Positions 33,612 to 42,474 of a stretch of DNA of 47,301 nucleotides are shown here, in pieces. The notes below the pieces were generated by a model. That model had not been told where the DNA came from. It saw nothing but the letters and a program-made list of their open reading frames with translations, and did not search any database. The stretch's first letter is position 1, and each line of letters begins with the position of its first letter. Position numbers and translations under genes: made by a program. This DNA is from a bacterium 1xD42-87. GTDB lineage: Bacteria; Bacillota; Clostridia; Lachnospirales; Lachnospiraceae. Location of the stretch: positions 1-47,301 of the forward strand of contig RAYM01000045.1 in the NCBI GenBank assembly GCA_003611805.1, given 5' to 3'.

Positions 33612-34803
33612 GCTGTTTCTCCTGTACCTGCGCCAAAAGACTGCCGTCCTTCACATATACCCGAATCTGTTCCCCTACAGCCACCTGTTCCACGGACGAC
33701 AGTGTCTTTCCTGCGGCATCAGACGCGTAAGCATATCCCTGACTCAGCTTGTCCAGAGGTGACAGCCCCTTCATCTGTGCCGCGTAAATCGCAAGCCTGT
33801 GTCGCATTTCCTGCAGCTTTCTCTCCATAGCCGCCTGCAGACGTTCCTCCAGAGATACCGCCTGTGTCTTTTTCGTACGAAGGATGTACAGGGGACTTAA
33901 GTAGCGAAGCCGCACCCCGTACTGCGCAGCCCTGTTCCGGCAGCCCTGTATCGTTCTCCTGCACAGATGCTGCATGGTGTCGGCGTACTCCTCCATCTGC
34001 TCTTCCAGCTGCCGGAAGTCGCAGACCGCCAGTTCCGCCGCCGCAGACGGTGTGGGCGCACGCAGATCCGCCACAAAATCCGTGATCGTCACGTCCGTCT
34101 CATGCCCGACCGCGGAAATAATCGGAACGCTGCAGTCAAAAACCGCCTGCGCAACCGCCTCCTCGTTGAATGCCCAGAGATCCTCAATGGAGCCGCCTCC
34201 TCGCCCCACAATAATCGTATCGACCTGCAGCTTCTCCAGCGCACGAATCCCGTTTATGATACTGGGCGCCGCCATCTCTCCCTGCACGATCGCCGGATAG
34301 AGGATCACCTGCACATAAGGGTTCCTCCTGGTCGCCACATTGATGATATCACGCACCGCCGCCCCCGTCTCTGCCGTCACCACGCCCAGTACCTTGATAT
34401 ATCGCGGAATCGGGCGCTTATACTCCTCGGCAAACATCCCCCGCTCCGCAAGTTCCGCTTTCAGCCGCTCATATCTCTCATATAAAGCCCCGATACCGTC
34501 CAATTCTATCTGTCTGGCGTATAACTGGTATTTTCCGTCACGCTCATAAACATCCACACTTCCGCTTACAATAACCTGCTGCCCCTCCGCCATACGAAAA
34601 GGAAGACCTCTCCTGTCAGAGGAAAACATAACACATGATATTGCGCTCTTTTCATCCTTCAGCGTAAAATAAATATGTCCGGAGGTATGGTATTTACAGT
34701 TACTGACTTCACCCCTGATCCGGACCTTCTGCAGCATAAAATCCTGTGTAAACATGTTTCTGATATAGGAATTAACCTGCGCCACTGTGTATACGTTCTG
34801 CAT
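33604..34803 (-). CDS. xseA: Exodeoxyribonuclease VII large subunit
   Basis: The 399-residue protein has the N-terminal OB-fold (VRIRGEVSNCKYHTSGHIYF), the catalytic domain with TAETGAAVRDIINV and GRGGGSIEDLWAFN, and a C-terminal coiled coil. Together with XseB it degrades single-stranded DNA from either end. The length is normal. It lies 12 nt after nusB. Confidence 0.95.
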   Translation of the reverse strand: MQNVYTVAQVNSYIRNMFTQDFMLQKVRIRGEVSNCKYHTSGHIYFTLKDEKSAISCVMFSSDRRGLPFRMAEGQQVIVSGSVDVYERDGKYQLYARQIELDGIGALYERYERLKAELAERGMFAEEYKRPIPRYIKVLGVVTAETGAAVRDIINVATRRNPYVQVILYPAIVQGEMAAPSIINGIRALEKLQVDTIIVGRGGGSIEDLWAFNEEAVAQAVFDCSVPIISAVGHETDVTITDFVADLRAPTPSAAAELAVCDFRQLEEQMEEYADTMQHLCRRTIQGCRNRAAQYGVRLRYLSPLYILRTKKTQAVSLEERLQAAMERKLQEMRHRLAIYAAQMKGLSPLDKLSQGYAYASDAAGKTLSSVEQVAVGEQIRVYVKDGSLLAQVQEKQHG

Positions 34804-34815
34804 ACGAATCCTGCC

Positions 34816-35211
34816 TTACGCAAATTTTGCCAGAACGCCGTTGACAAAGCCGTAGGAAGCGTCCTGACCGAATTTTTTTGCCAGCTCTACCGCCTCATTG
34901 ATCGCAACACCGGTGGGAACGTCCTCATCATAGCGAATTTCATAGATCGCCAGACGCAGGATCGTCAGGTCAACCTTACTCATCCTTCCAGTGTCCCAGC
35001 CCGACGCCTTCTCGTTTAAAAGAGCGTCGATCTCAGCCAGTTTCTCCGAAATTTTGTGGTATTTCTCTGATATATAGTCGGCGTCCCCATCCGTTGCAGC
35101 GTCTTCATCCTCAAAAAACAGTTCCTCCTGCTCCGGCATATCTTCCATTTTATTAAATTCTACCCGAAACAGCAGCTTGAATATCTGTTCACGCAACTCT
35201 CTTCTGCTCAT
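34816..35211 (-). CDS. nusB: Transcription antitermination protein NusB
   Basis: The 131-residue protein starts MSRRELREQIFKLLFRVEFN and ends with the typical YDEDVPTGVAINEAVELAKK and ASYGFVNGVLAK segments. NusB binds boxA RNA with NusE in rRNA antitermination. An acidic loop (FFEDEDAATDGDAD) lies between the first helices. It is 12 nt after the Asp23 gene. Confidence 0.95.
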   Translation of the reverse strand: MSRRELREQIFKLLFRVEFNKMEDMPEQEELFFEDEDAATDGDADYISEKYHKISEKLAEIDALLNEKASGWDTGRMSKVDLTILRLAIYEIRYDEDVPTGVAINEAVELAKKFGQDASYGFVNGVLAKFA

Positions 35212-35223
35212 AAAACACTCGTC

Positions 35224-35604
35224 CTATTTTTCTTTTGTCACATTGATGCCGGCAATTCGAATGTTCACATCCAGAACCTCCAGCCCGGTCATGTTCTCAA
35301 TCGCGCCTTTCACCTTAGTCTGCACTCTCTGGCATGTGGCAGGAATATTGTAGCCGTATTCCATGGTGATCGCAAGCCCCACCTTGACCTTTTTTCCTGT
35401 CACTTCCACCTTGGCTCCCCTGGAAAGCCCTCTGACTCCCACACGGCTTAAGAGTTCGTTCGTGAGGTTGCCCGCCATGGCGGCAACCCCGTCTACCTCT
35501 GTGGCTGCAAGCGCGGCAATCATCGCCACCACATCATCCGCTATCTTTACTGTCCCGGATTTCTCCTCCTGTGACTCGTATCCGTTCTTTGTTTCTTCTT
35601 CCAT
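35224..35604 (-). CDS. Asp23/Gls24-family envelope-stress protein
   Basis: I chose the ATG at 35604, with GAGG 5 nt before it, which gives 126 residues. An ATG at 35628 adds 8 residues. The Asp23 fold covers about 20-115 (VKIADDVVAMIAALAATEVD, GLAITMEYGYNIPATCQRVQ). Relatives are membrane-tethered or cytoplasmic proteins linked to envelope and alkaline stress. This is the YqhY position, directly before nusB, conserved from Bacillus to Clostridia, where the gene has been tied to lipid synthesis control. Confidence 0.9.
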   Translation of the reverse strand: MEEETKNGYESQEEKSGTVKIADDVVAMIAALAATEVDGVAAMAGNLTNELLSRVGVRGLSRGAKVEVTGKKVKVGLAITMEYGYNIPATCQRVQTKVKGAIENMTGLEVLDVNIRIAGINVTKEK

Positions 35605-35755
35605 GTTTTCCTCATTTCCGCGCATCATGCACTATTGTCCATATTGGCTTAAGTATATCAAAATTTCCGGGGTTTGCCTAGTATGATTCACTCTAATTGC
35701 CTTAATGTTTTACGCAGGATAAATTTTCACTCTGCCGGGCAGCTGACCAGCCCCC

Positions 35756-36949
35756 TCAAAGCCAGAAACTTAAGCTGTACTGCTTTTCATTCTCCACGTA
35801 AGACACTGCCTTGTCCGGACAGTCCAGATAACGGAAGACCCCCTGTTCACCGATCAGCGTCTCCTGCATTTTACTGTAGATATCGGGGCCCTCGCATTTC
35901 AGCGTCACATAGGTGTCTCCCCGCTCATAGCTGTCCGTGAAAATTTTCTCAATCTTTTTCTCGTCAAACTCCGTAAAGTAAACGCCCTCCCTCACATAAA
36001 AATTGGCGTCCATGGATGTACATTCGGGCATCTCCACCACATTATCCTGCGTATGTGTCTGCTCCATCTGCTCCGTGGTCACGCAGAGATAGTCATAATT
36101 AATGGTCGGTATCTTCTCTATGGGGTAATCGCTGCCGCCCACCGCCTGATAGGACGCATCCCCCCAGGTGGTATCCACATAGTAGTATGCCCCGTCAATC
36201 CGCACCAGATTCCAGGCATGTCCCTCTCCGCCCACGACCTCACCGAGCACCAGCGTCGCAAAAACCCCGGCACGGTTCAGCAGATACTGCGTCGCCTTCG
36301 CGTATCCCTGGCACACGGACTTCCGCTCCAGAAAAACAGAGCATATATTCTGGCTGTCCTTTGCCGCCGCGTCATAGTCCGTATGGTGGATCAGATACTC
36401 ATAGACATACTTAACCTTCTCATACTCATCCGCATCTTCCGGCATACCGGCAAGACATTGGTTTACATAATTATCTATCTGCATCTGTTTCTCTTTCACT
36501 TCCTCCGGGCTGAACCGATAGCTTCCCGTAAAAGTGATCTTTTTTAAGATACTGCCAAGCGTATACTCCGTATAGCTGTACCCATCCACATAAAAAATTT
36601 CGGGATGGTCGTTTAGCACACACTGAAACACGCGGGAAATCAATTCCTTATCGCAGCTGGAAAGCTTCACATTTTCCTTAAAATGGATCAATGCCTCAAG
36701 AATCTCCAGATAAACTTCCTGCTCGTCCTCCGACAGCTTACCGAAGGCATAACAGTCCGTCTGTTCTTCCCGCAGTTCATCATCCGCCCGGGTAAGCACC
36801 TGTTCGGGCAGACTCTCCTTCGTCCCTCCTGCCGCCAGATCCTCCTGCCTGCAGAGGCTGCTCTCACTCTTGGACGGTCCCTGCGACGCAAAATAAAGGG
36901 CGCCGGTCAAAACCAGCATACAAAACAGCAGTATCCCCGCCTTTTTCAT
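35756..36949 (-). CDS. Exported transglutaminase-like (peptidase-like) protein
   Basis: The 397-residue protein starts with a signal peptide or anchor (MKKAGILLFCMLVLTGALYF). Residues 200-265 form a transglutaminase-like core with the triad C213 (KSVCQGYA), H244 (GHAWN) and D259 (YYVDTTWG). About 125 C-terminal residues and the 100-200 region are not recognised. Such proteins in Clostridia are usually of unknown function and may process cell-surface or spore-coat proteins. It follows prfC by 36 nt and precedes the asp23-nusB cluster. Confidence 0.85.
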   Translation of the reverse strand: MKKAGILLFCMLVLTGALYFASQGPSKSESSLCRQEDLAAGGTKESLPEQVLTRADDELREEQTDCYAFGKLSEDEQEVYLEILEALIHFKENVKLSSCDKELISRVFQCVLNDHPEIFYVDGYSYTEYTLGSILKKITFTGSYRFSPEEVKEKQMQIDNYVNQCLAGMPEDADEYEKVKYVYEYLIHHTDYDAAAKDSQNICSVFLERKSVCQGYAKATQYLLNRAGVFATLVLGEVVGGEGHAWNLVRIDGAYYYVDTTWGDASYQAVGGSDYPIEKIPTINYDYLCVTTEQMEQTHTQDNVVEMPECTSMDANFYVREGVYFTEFDEKKIEKIFTDSYERGDTYVTLKCEGPDIYSKMQETLIGEQGVFRYLDCPDKAVSYVENEKQYSLSFWL

Positions 36950-36985
36950 ACGCAGCCACTCTCCTTCCCGCAGGCTCCCGATTCC

Positions 36986-38578
36986 TTATGTTCTGCCAAA
37001 TTCGGACAGAATCAGCCCTTCATTTCTCTCCACCGTCATGCCGATACTCCACTGGTTGACAAAAAGCAGGAGCGGATTGTCTTTCAAATCCTTGATTTTC
37101 TTCATGTCCGAAGTTCCGGTCAGCTTGTCCAGATCAATGTCCTTATTCTCGATCCAGCGGATATACTCGTAAGGTAGGTTCTCAAGTTTAATTTCCACAT
37201 TATATTCATTTTCCAGGCGATACTTCAACACATCAAACTGCAGAACGCCGACTACGCCGACAATGATCTCCTCCATACCGGTATTAAACTCCTGAAAAAT
37301 CTGGATAGCGCCCTCCTGCGCAATCTGCATGATACCCTTGACAAACTGCTTGCGCTTCATGGTATCCACCTGCCTGACCCTCGCGAAATGCTCCGGCGCA
37401 AAGGTGGGAATACCCTCGTAAGCAAACTGCTCCCCGGGCATACAGACGGTGTCCCCTATGGAAAAGATACCTGGATCAAACACACCGATAATATCGCCCG
37501 CATACGCCTCGCTCAAAATTTTGCGTTCGTCCGCCATGATCTGCTGGGGCTGGGACAGACGCATCACCCTGCCGCCCTGCACATGTCTGACTTCTTCATT
37601 TACATCAAACCTGCCCGAACAGATACGCATAAATGCTATCCTGTCCCGGTGCGCTTTATTCATATTTGCCTGAATTTTAAAGACAAAAGCCGAAAAATCA
37701 TGTTCCACCGGGTCAATCAGACCAATATCCGCCCTACGGGGCAGCGGCGTGGTCGTCATCTTTAAAAAGTGCTGCAAAAAAATCTCCACACCGAAATTCG
37801 TGAGCGCCGACCCGAAAAACACTGGTGTCAGATTTCCCGCCTGAATCTGCCCTAAGTCGAAGGGTGCGCTCGCTCCGTCCAAAAGTTCGATTTCGTCAGT
37901 AAGCTGTGACAGGAAATCTTCCCCAATCTGCTCTTTCAGATTCTCCGTCTCCGAAAAAGGAATCCTTGTGGCATGTCCCTCTTTCGTTCCTTTCTCCGTA
38001 TCGGCGTAGGTGATCACGCACTGGCTCTCCCGCTCGTAAACGCCCTTAAAATTTTTCCCGGAGCCGATCGGCCAGTTTACCGGACAGGTGGCGATTCCCA
38101 GTTCCTTCTCGATATCGTCCAAGAGCTCAAAGGTATCGTTTGCGTCCCTGTCCATCTTATTGATAAAGGTAAAGATCGGGATATGGCGCATCACGCACAC
38201 TTTAAAAAGTTTACGCGTCTGTGCCTCCACCCCCTTGGAAGCGTCTATGACCATCACCGCCGAATCCGCCGCCATCAGCGTCCTGTACGTGTCCTCCGAG
38301 AAGTCCTGATGTCCCGGTGTATCCAGAATATTGATACAGAATCCGTCATAAGAAAACTGCAGTACAGAGGAGGTAACCGAAATTCCTCTCTCCTTCTCAA
38401 TCTGCATCCAGTCGGAAACCGCATGTCTCGCCGTCGCTTTTCCCTTGACGCTGCCCGCCAGATTGATCGCTCCCCCGTATAGCAGAAATTTCTCGGTAAG
38501 GGTTGTCTTTCCCGCGTCCGGGTGCGAAATGATCGCAAATGTCCTTCTTCTGTTTATTTCATCCGCATAATTTCCCAC
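36986..38578 (-). CDS. prfC: Peptide chain release factor 3
   Basis: The 530-residue GTPase removes RF1/RF2 from the ribosome after termination. The P-loop SHPDAGKTTL is at about 18-27, switch regions follow (DTPGHQDFSEDT, NKMDRDA), and the C-terminal RF3 domain ends IGMTVERNEGLILSEFGRT. I placed the start at the GTG at 38578 because GGAGG lies 8 nt before it. A TTG at 38593 would put the ribosome binding site inside the gene. The leader is about 80 nt and rich in possible stems. Confidence 0.94.
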   Translation of the reverse strand: MGNYADEINRRRTFAIISHPDAGKTTLTEKFLLYGGAINLAGSVKGKATARHAVSDWMQIEKERGISVTSSVLQFSYDGFCINILDTPGHQDFSEDTYRTLMAADSAVMVIDASKGVEAQTRKLFKVCVMRHIPIFTFINKMDRDANDTFELLDDIEKELGIATCPVNWPIGSGKNFKGVYERESQCVITYADTEKGTKEGHATRIPFSETENLKEQIGEDFLSQLTDEIELLDGASAPFDLGQIQAGNLTPVFFGSALTNFGVEIFLQHFLKMTTTPLPRRADIGLIDPVEHDFSAFVFKIQANMNKAHRDRIAFMRICSGRFDVNEEVRHVQGGRVMRLSQPQQIMADERKILSEAYAGDIIGVFDPGIFSIGDTVCMPGEQFAYEGIPTFAPEHFARVRQVDTMKRKQFVKGIMQIAQEGAIQIFQEFNTGMEEIIVGVVGVLQFDVLKYRLENEYNVEIKLENLPYEYIRWIENKDIDLDKLTGTSDMKKIKDLKDNPLLLFVNQWSIGMTVERNEGLILSEFGRT

Positions 38579-38691
38579 GTTTTTATCCTCCAACCGCTAT
38601 TCTACAGCGTGGATGTGCCGGCAAGCGCCAAGCCTACGGCGTCTGCCGCCAAAATCCACACTTTATTATAGTATCACAAAACCCTTCACAA
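38579..38691 (-). promoter_or_regulatory. prfC promoter and structured leader
   Basis: A TATAAT -10 box (38665-38670) has a TTGTGA -35-like box only 15 nt away (38686-38691). From about the transcription start, GTGGAT (38654-38659) can pair with ATCCAC (38609-38614), enclosing a GGCG/CGCC hairpin and a further GC-rich stem, like a three-way junction. A CGCT/AGCG hairpin (38595-38609) lies next to the ribosome binding site GGAGG (38587-38591). No known riboswitch is recognised. Confidence 0.45.
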
Positions 38692-38712
38692 TGCACACAG
38701 GAATTCATCCGC

Positions 38713-39426
38713 CTATTTTTCGTCGGCATTTACCGTACTGATCACAACCGCGTCCGCGCTCACACCCGTCTTTCTGATGACTATGTCCTCTATCTGGGCG
38801 CGCTGTGCCTCTGAAAGTTCCGCCGTATTCACTACCACGTCCACACTGTCCCCGTCTATGCTGACAATGGCATCATCGAATCCCTTTGCCTCCAGCAGAA
38901 TCTCCGCCGCCGTCTCTTTCTCCGCAATGTCCGTCATGGAGATCATGCTGCTCACTGCTTCCTGCTTCTGGGTCTCGCTGATATTGGCATTGTTGATAAT
39001 CTCCAGCAGCGTCTCCTTGTTCTGTACCCTCGTCTGCTCCTTCTCCAGTTTCGCACCGGAAAGGGCTGACGCTGTCTCCGCCGACGTAAAGACCGCCTCT
39101 CCGGGCACTTCATCCATCTGCTCTTCGGCAAGCGCCTGCGCCAGTTCCTCGTCTACGCTGCCACTCTCCGCCATCGTCACGTCGCTGTCCAGACTTTCGA
39201 TGTCTTCGGACGCCTGCTCCATATCTTCGTCCGACAAATCCAAAAGCGCTGCATATTCCGCCTCCGCATCTTCCTGCGTAAGCCCGGTCGCCCCCATTTC
39301 CCCGCTCACGCTCATCAGATCCTCATCCGTCACCTTGGTGCCGGCAAAATTCAGGTAACCTGCCACCGCGATCATAATTGCCAGCGCCGTAATCATCATC
39401 TGGTTCTTCTTAATCATATTCTTCAA
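38713..39426 (-). CDS. spoIIIAH: Stage III sporulation protein AH
   Basis: The 237-residue protein has an N-terminal membrane anchor (about residues 9-27) and a C-terminal ring-building domain (KETAAEILLEAKGFDDAIVS, RAQIEDIVIRKTGVSADAVV). In the mother cell membrane it meets SpoIIQ across the intermembrane space to form the feeding-tube channel. The middle (residues 40-130) is acidic and variable. It is the last gene of the spoIIIA operon. Confidence 0.93.
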   Translation of the reverse strand: MKNMIKKNQMMITALAIMIAVAGYLNFAGTKVTDEDLMSVSGEMGATGLTQEDAEAEYAALLDLSDEDMEQASEDIESLDSDVTMAESGSVDEELAQALAEEQMDEVPGEAVFTSAETASALSGAKLEKEQTRVQNKETLLEIINNANISETQKQEAVSSMISMTDIAEKETAAEILLEAKGFDDAIVSIDGDSVDVVVNTAELSEAQRAQIEDIVIRKTGVSADAVVISTVNADEK

Positions 39427-39439
39427 TTTCTTCTCCCCT

Positions 39440-40054
39440 TCACTGATTATTTGTTTTCATTTTAATTATTGATATTCTATTCATGTCTACATCAAATAAT
39501 ACCTGAATCGCCTCGATTATGTCCCTGCGCACCTGCTGCCGGTCCGCCCCCTGCGCAATCACCAGGACCCCCTCCACATCGGGAGCCACAGTTCTGACCA
39601 CAAGAGGCACATTCTGCCCCCGCTCATCTACGGTTCGGACCACTGTCTTATCCAGTCTGTTCTCCGATATATGGCGGCTTCCTCCCGCCGCATCCGTCTC
39701 TGTCGTGTCCGAAAACTCCTCCGATCCGTCCCTCGCCAGAATCGTTTCTTCCGACCCCCCTGTGTAAATCAATACCCTGACCTCTCCCGCCCCCTCCACA
39801 CACTGCAGGCTTTCTTCCAGCTTTTCCTCCCAATACGTCACATAGTCTCTGCTTATTTCCTCTTTGTCAAACGTATGTTCGTTTTTCATTATAGTGCCAG
39901 ATTCGTCCAATAAATCGGACTTTGATTTATCTTTTTCCACCGGCAGGGAAATCACACAAAGCAGGATGCCCGCCAGAATCAGTATCAGACACTGGTCTTT
40001 TCCGAGTTTCTTTCCACCGCTTATCTTTCCCAGGATCTTCTTAACCTCTCCCAT
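39440..40054 (-). CDS. spoIIIAG: Stage III sporulation protein AG
   Basis: The 204-residue protein has one transmembrane segment (CLILILAGILLCVISL) near residues 22-38 and an extracellular ring-building motif domain (VRVLIYTGGSEETI, VRTVAPDVEGVLVIAQGADR). SpoIIIAG forms a large ring in the spore channel. It overlaps spoIIIAF by 14 nt and is followed 13 nt later by spoIIIAH. Confidence 0.93.
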   Translation of the reverse strand: MGEVKKILGKISGGKKLGKDQCLILILAGILLCVISLPVEKDKSKSDLLDESGTIMKNEHTFDKEEISRDYVTYWEEKLEESLQCVEGAGEVRVLIYTGGSEETILARDGSEEFSDTTETDAAGGSRHISENRLDKTVVRTVDERGQNVPLVVRTVAPDVEGVLVIAQGADRQQVRRDIIEAIQVLFDVDMNRISIIKMKTNNQ

Positions 40055-40619
40055 CCGGTCTCACCTCCACTCGCTCCTCCTCCATCTCCAAAAGTGCGGC
40101 AAACCGCGACCGATAGGACAAAAACGGTTCGCCTGTCTCCGTCTCCTGCGGCTGCCCGATCACAATCTCTTCAATGCCGATCAGCCCGCTCTCCTCCTTC
40201 GCCCTCTCCCTCAAAAAAACCGTAATGTCCGGCAGGAACGTGCCCGTCTCCGCCTCCGGATCCAGTATCAGCCGGATTGAGACACGGCTCACAAAGTATG
40301 CGTCCCCCGTCAGCTCTCTGTTTAACCGCTCCGTCAGCTCCCTCTCCATCCGGGAAGCTACCTCCTCTGCCACGCCGTCCGCCTGCACATTTACCGAAAC
40401 GTCGGGCATATCCGTCAGGTCCACCCATTTCTCCAGGAGAACCTGTGGCTCTTCCCATGCAGCCCCGGCAAGCCGTAGAACAGGTTTCAGAAAGAGAATC
40501 AGTACGATAATACCCGACACGGATTTGATATACTTCTCGTACTGTCTCCCCGGCGCAAAATGCACAACCGCCTGCGCCGCTATCATAAAAACGCCGATCT
40601 CCCTGATCGTGTCAAGCAT
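40041..40619 (-). CDS. spoIIIAF: Stage III sporulation protein AF
   Basis: The 192-residue protein has two N-terminal membrane segments (about 5-22 and 35-50, VSGIIVLILFLKPVLRLAG) and a ring-building domain near the C-terminus (RVSIRLILDPEAETGTFLPD). It is part of the mother-cell half of the sporulation channel. It lies 14 nt after spoIIIAE. Confidence 0.91.
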   Translation of the reverse strand: MLDTIREIGVFMIAAQAVVHFAPGRQYEKYIKSVSGIIVLILFLKPVLRLAGAAWEEPQVLLEKWVDLTDMPDVSVNVQADGVAEEVASRMERELTERLNRELTGDAYFVSRVSIRLILDPEAETGTFLPDITVFLRERAKEESGLIGIEEIVIGQPQETETGEPFLSYRSRFAALLEMEEERVEVRPDGRG

Positions 40620-40633
40620 TTCGCCACCTCCGT

Positions 40634-41704
40634 TCAGCGTACGGCATGTCCTGTGGAATAACTGATGATTGCCGCCTGAATCATAAACATCCCCACAGAA
40701 GTCAGCGCGATCCGCAAAAGCATCAGATTGCCTTCCCCCACCCGGCTTGCACAGTTTGTCAGCCGCTTGTCGCTTATGATGCCGATCAGCGCTGCACTCA
40801 GCTTAATCACACATGCCGTCATTGCTATTTTCAGAACGGGCGCCGCACAGAGCGCGATCAGCATAAATGTCATAAAAAGCCCGAGACTGTTTTTGACCAG
40901 CACGGCTGATCCCAGTACCATCTCGAACATTCCTTCCGTCAATCCGCCAATTCCCGGCATTGCGGAAAGCGCCTTCTTTACCGCCGACGACTGCAGCGAA
41001 TCTATAACAGGCGATATCATAGATTGTAGCAGGCTGAATCCCGTAATCAGCCATACCGAAAATTTCAGGCTCCCCTTTATCACCTTCTCCAAAAGCTCTA
41101 AAAGAAGCGCCAGTTTTTCCTCCATCCAGATTCCATTGATCACTGTCAGCAGTACATAGACATAAACAGAGGGCACCAGCACCGAAAGATACCCCCACTC
41201 AATCAGTGAGACCGCCACCAGAAGAAGCTGATAATACACTGTTGCCGAGGCAGCTCCCGAAGCGCTGCCCACAGCCAGCATATAGGTCGGAATATACAGT
41301 CTGACAAATGTTAAGACGCCGTTTAAAATTTCTTTCACAGCCCCTGCCGTCTCCGCAAAGAATTTCAAAAGCACCGCAATCAGCAGCAGATATACAAAGT
41401 AAAAGGCGAGATCCGATACCTGATGGTCGCGGAACAGGTCTGCAAAATTGGAAAAGAGCGCCGCCGCAACTCCCAGAACGATAATTGTAAAAAATAACAC
41501 ACGGAATTCTTCTCTCTGGAACAAAACAGCGCCGGATATACCGCCGCAAAGCTTTTTAACCGCCTCCCAGAGCTGACCTCCCATAATATCGGCAAGCACC
41601 GCCTGCCCGTCAAAAGAATAAGAGGGAAACAGCCTGCCGAAATCTCTGACAAGCGCATCCATCTCCATCTGCTCCCACACAAGCGCACTCTCCTCTGAGC
41701 CCAT
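40634..41704 (-). CDS. spoIIIAE: Stage III sporulation protein AE, apparently lacking a signal peptide
   Basis: The 356-residue polytopic protein carries about eight hydrophobic segments and matches SpoIIIAE in its C-terminal region (LFMTFMLIALCAAPVLKIAM). The family in Bacillus is about 400 residues with an N-terminal signal peptide and a hydrophilic stretch. Here the first residues MGSEESALVWEQMEMDALVR are polar and no signal is present. The start is fixed by AGAGAGGAGG, 7 nt before the ATG. Directly upstream lies a truncated copy of the repeat element. Either the gene starts shorter in this lineage or its 5' end was lost. Confidence 0.9.
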   Translation of the reverse strand: MGSEESALVWEQMEMDALVRDFGRLFPSYSFDGQAVLADIMGGQLWEAVKKLCGGISGAVLFQREEFRVLFFTIIVLGVAAALFSNFADLFRDHQVSDLAFYFVYLLLIAVLLKFFAETAGAVKEILNGVLTFVRLYIPTYMLAVGSASGAASATVYYQLLLVAVSLIEWGYLSVLVPSVYVYVLLTVINGIWMEEKLALLLELLEKVIKGSLKFSVWLITGFSLLQSMISPVIDSLQSSAVKKALSAMPGIGGLTEGMFEMVLGSAVLVKNSLGLFMTFMLIALCAAPVLKIAMTACVIKLSAALIGIISDKRLTNCASRVGEGNLMLLRIALTSVGMFMIQAAIISYSTGHAVR

Positions 41705-41719
41705 CCCGAAACCTCCTCT

Positions 41720-41739
41720 CTTTAGAAGTACTTTTCGCG
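41720..41739 (-). repeat. Truncated third copy of the structured repeat
   Basis: The minus strand reads CGCGAAAAGTACTTCTAAAG, matching the first arm of copies 1 and 2 with about three changes. It starts 2 nt after the spoIIIAD stop, just as copy 2 starts 4 nt after the argR stop. The rest of the element is absent; the spoIIIAE ribosome binding site follows at once. Confidence 0.5.
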
Positions 41740-41741
41740 TT

Positions 41742-42128
41742 TTACATTGCCATCAATTGTATGTTCTCCATCAGGGAAAGCAGCACCGGCATCCCCATGG
41801 AGAGAATGTAAAGCTTGCCAAGCATCTCCACCTGTCCCGCCACCCCGGCATACCCCGCATCTTTACAGATCCCCGAGCAGAACTCACAGGCATAAGTAGC
41901 TCCCACCGCCTTTAAAAGTAGCGCCAGATAACTGTAGTTCTCTTGCAGATACCCGCGCAGCGCCTCCATTCCCGACAGGATCTGCATAAAATAGCGCATG
42001 ATATACTCTAACATCACGAAACAGACTGCAAGCGCCACATAAACGCCGTATTCCGCCTTATGGCTCTTTAGCGACACCGCAAGCAGCACACCGACCACGC
42101 CGACAATCCCCGCCTTCACCATATCCAT
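41742..42128 (-). CDS. spoIIIAD: Stage III sporulation protein AD
   Basis: I start at ATG 42128 (MDMVKAGIVGVVGVLLAVSL), with GGAGG 9 nt before it, giving 128 residues. Two to four membrane segments are visible, and it ends NIQLMAM. SpoIIIAD is a small membrane protein resembling type III secretion export components and forms part of the channel base with SpoIIIAC and AE. Confidence 0.92.
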   Translation of the reverse strand: MDMVKAGIVGVVGVLLAVSLKSHKAEYGVYVALAVCFVMLEYIMRYFMQILSGMEALRGYLQENYSYLALLLKAVGATYACEFCSGICKDAGYAGVAGQVEMLGKLYILSMGMPVLLSLMENIQLMAM

Positions 42129-42193
42129 GACATTCACCCTCCACACCGAGCCTTCGAAGCAGCGCCCGCGATTAAATCGTCAGATTCCATCTG

Positions 42194-42388
42194 CTATAAT
42201 TCAAACAGTTCCTGCATCATCACGAACAGATCATATATGTACGGAACAATCCAGGTTAAAACAAGAATTAACCCTGCAAGGCTGATCAGAAAGGCATGAT
42301 CCTCTCTTCCGCTATGTTTTAAAACCTGATTTAATATTGTAACCAAGATGCCGACTGCCGCTATCTTGAAAATTAAACTAACGCTCAT
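42194..42388 (-). CDS. spoIIIAC: Stage III sporulation protein AC
   Basis: The ATG at 42388 (MSVSLIFKIAAVGIL) follows GGGAGGACGG and gives 64 residues, the normal length, with two transmembrane helices. A longer frame to 42457 has no family support. It is part of the membrane core of the sporulation channel. Confidence 0.92.
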   Translation of the reverse strand: MSVSLIFKIAAVGILVTILNQVLKHSGREDHAFLISLAGLILVLTWIVPYIYDLFVMMQELFEL

Positions 42389-42474
42389 CCGTCCTCCCTG
42401 TCCGTCACGGCGTTGCGGTTCAGCCTTCGGCTGCACTGCAGCGCCTGATGCACACAAAATTTCAAACTGTTACC

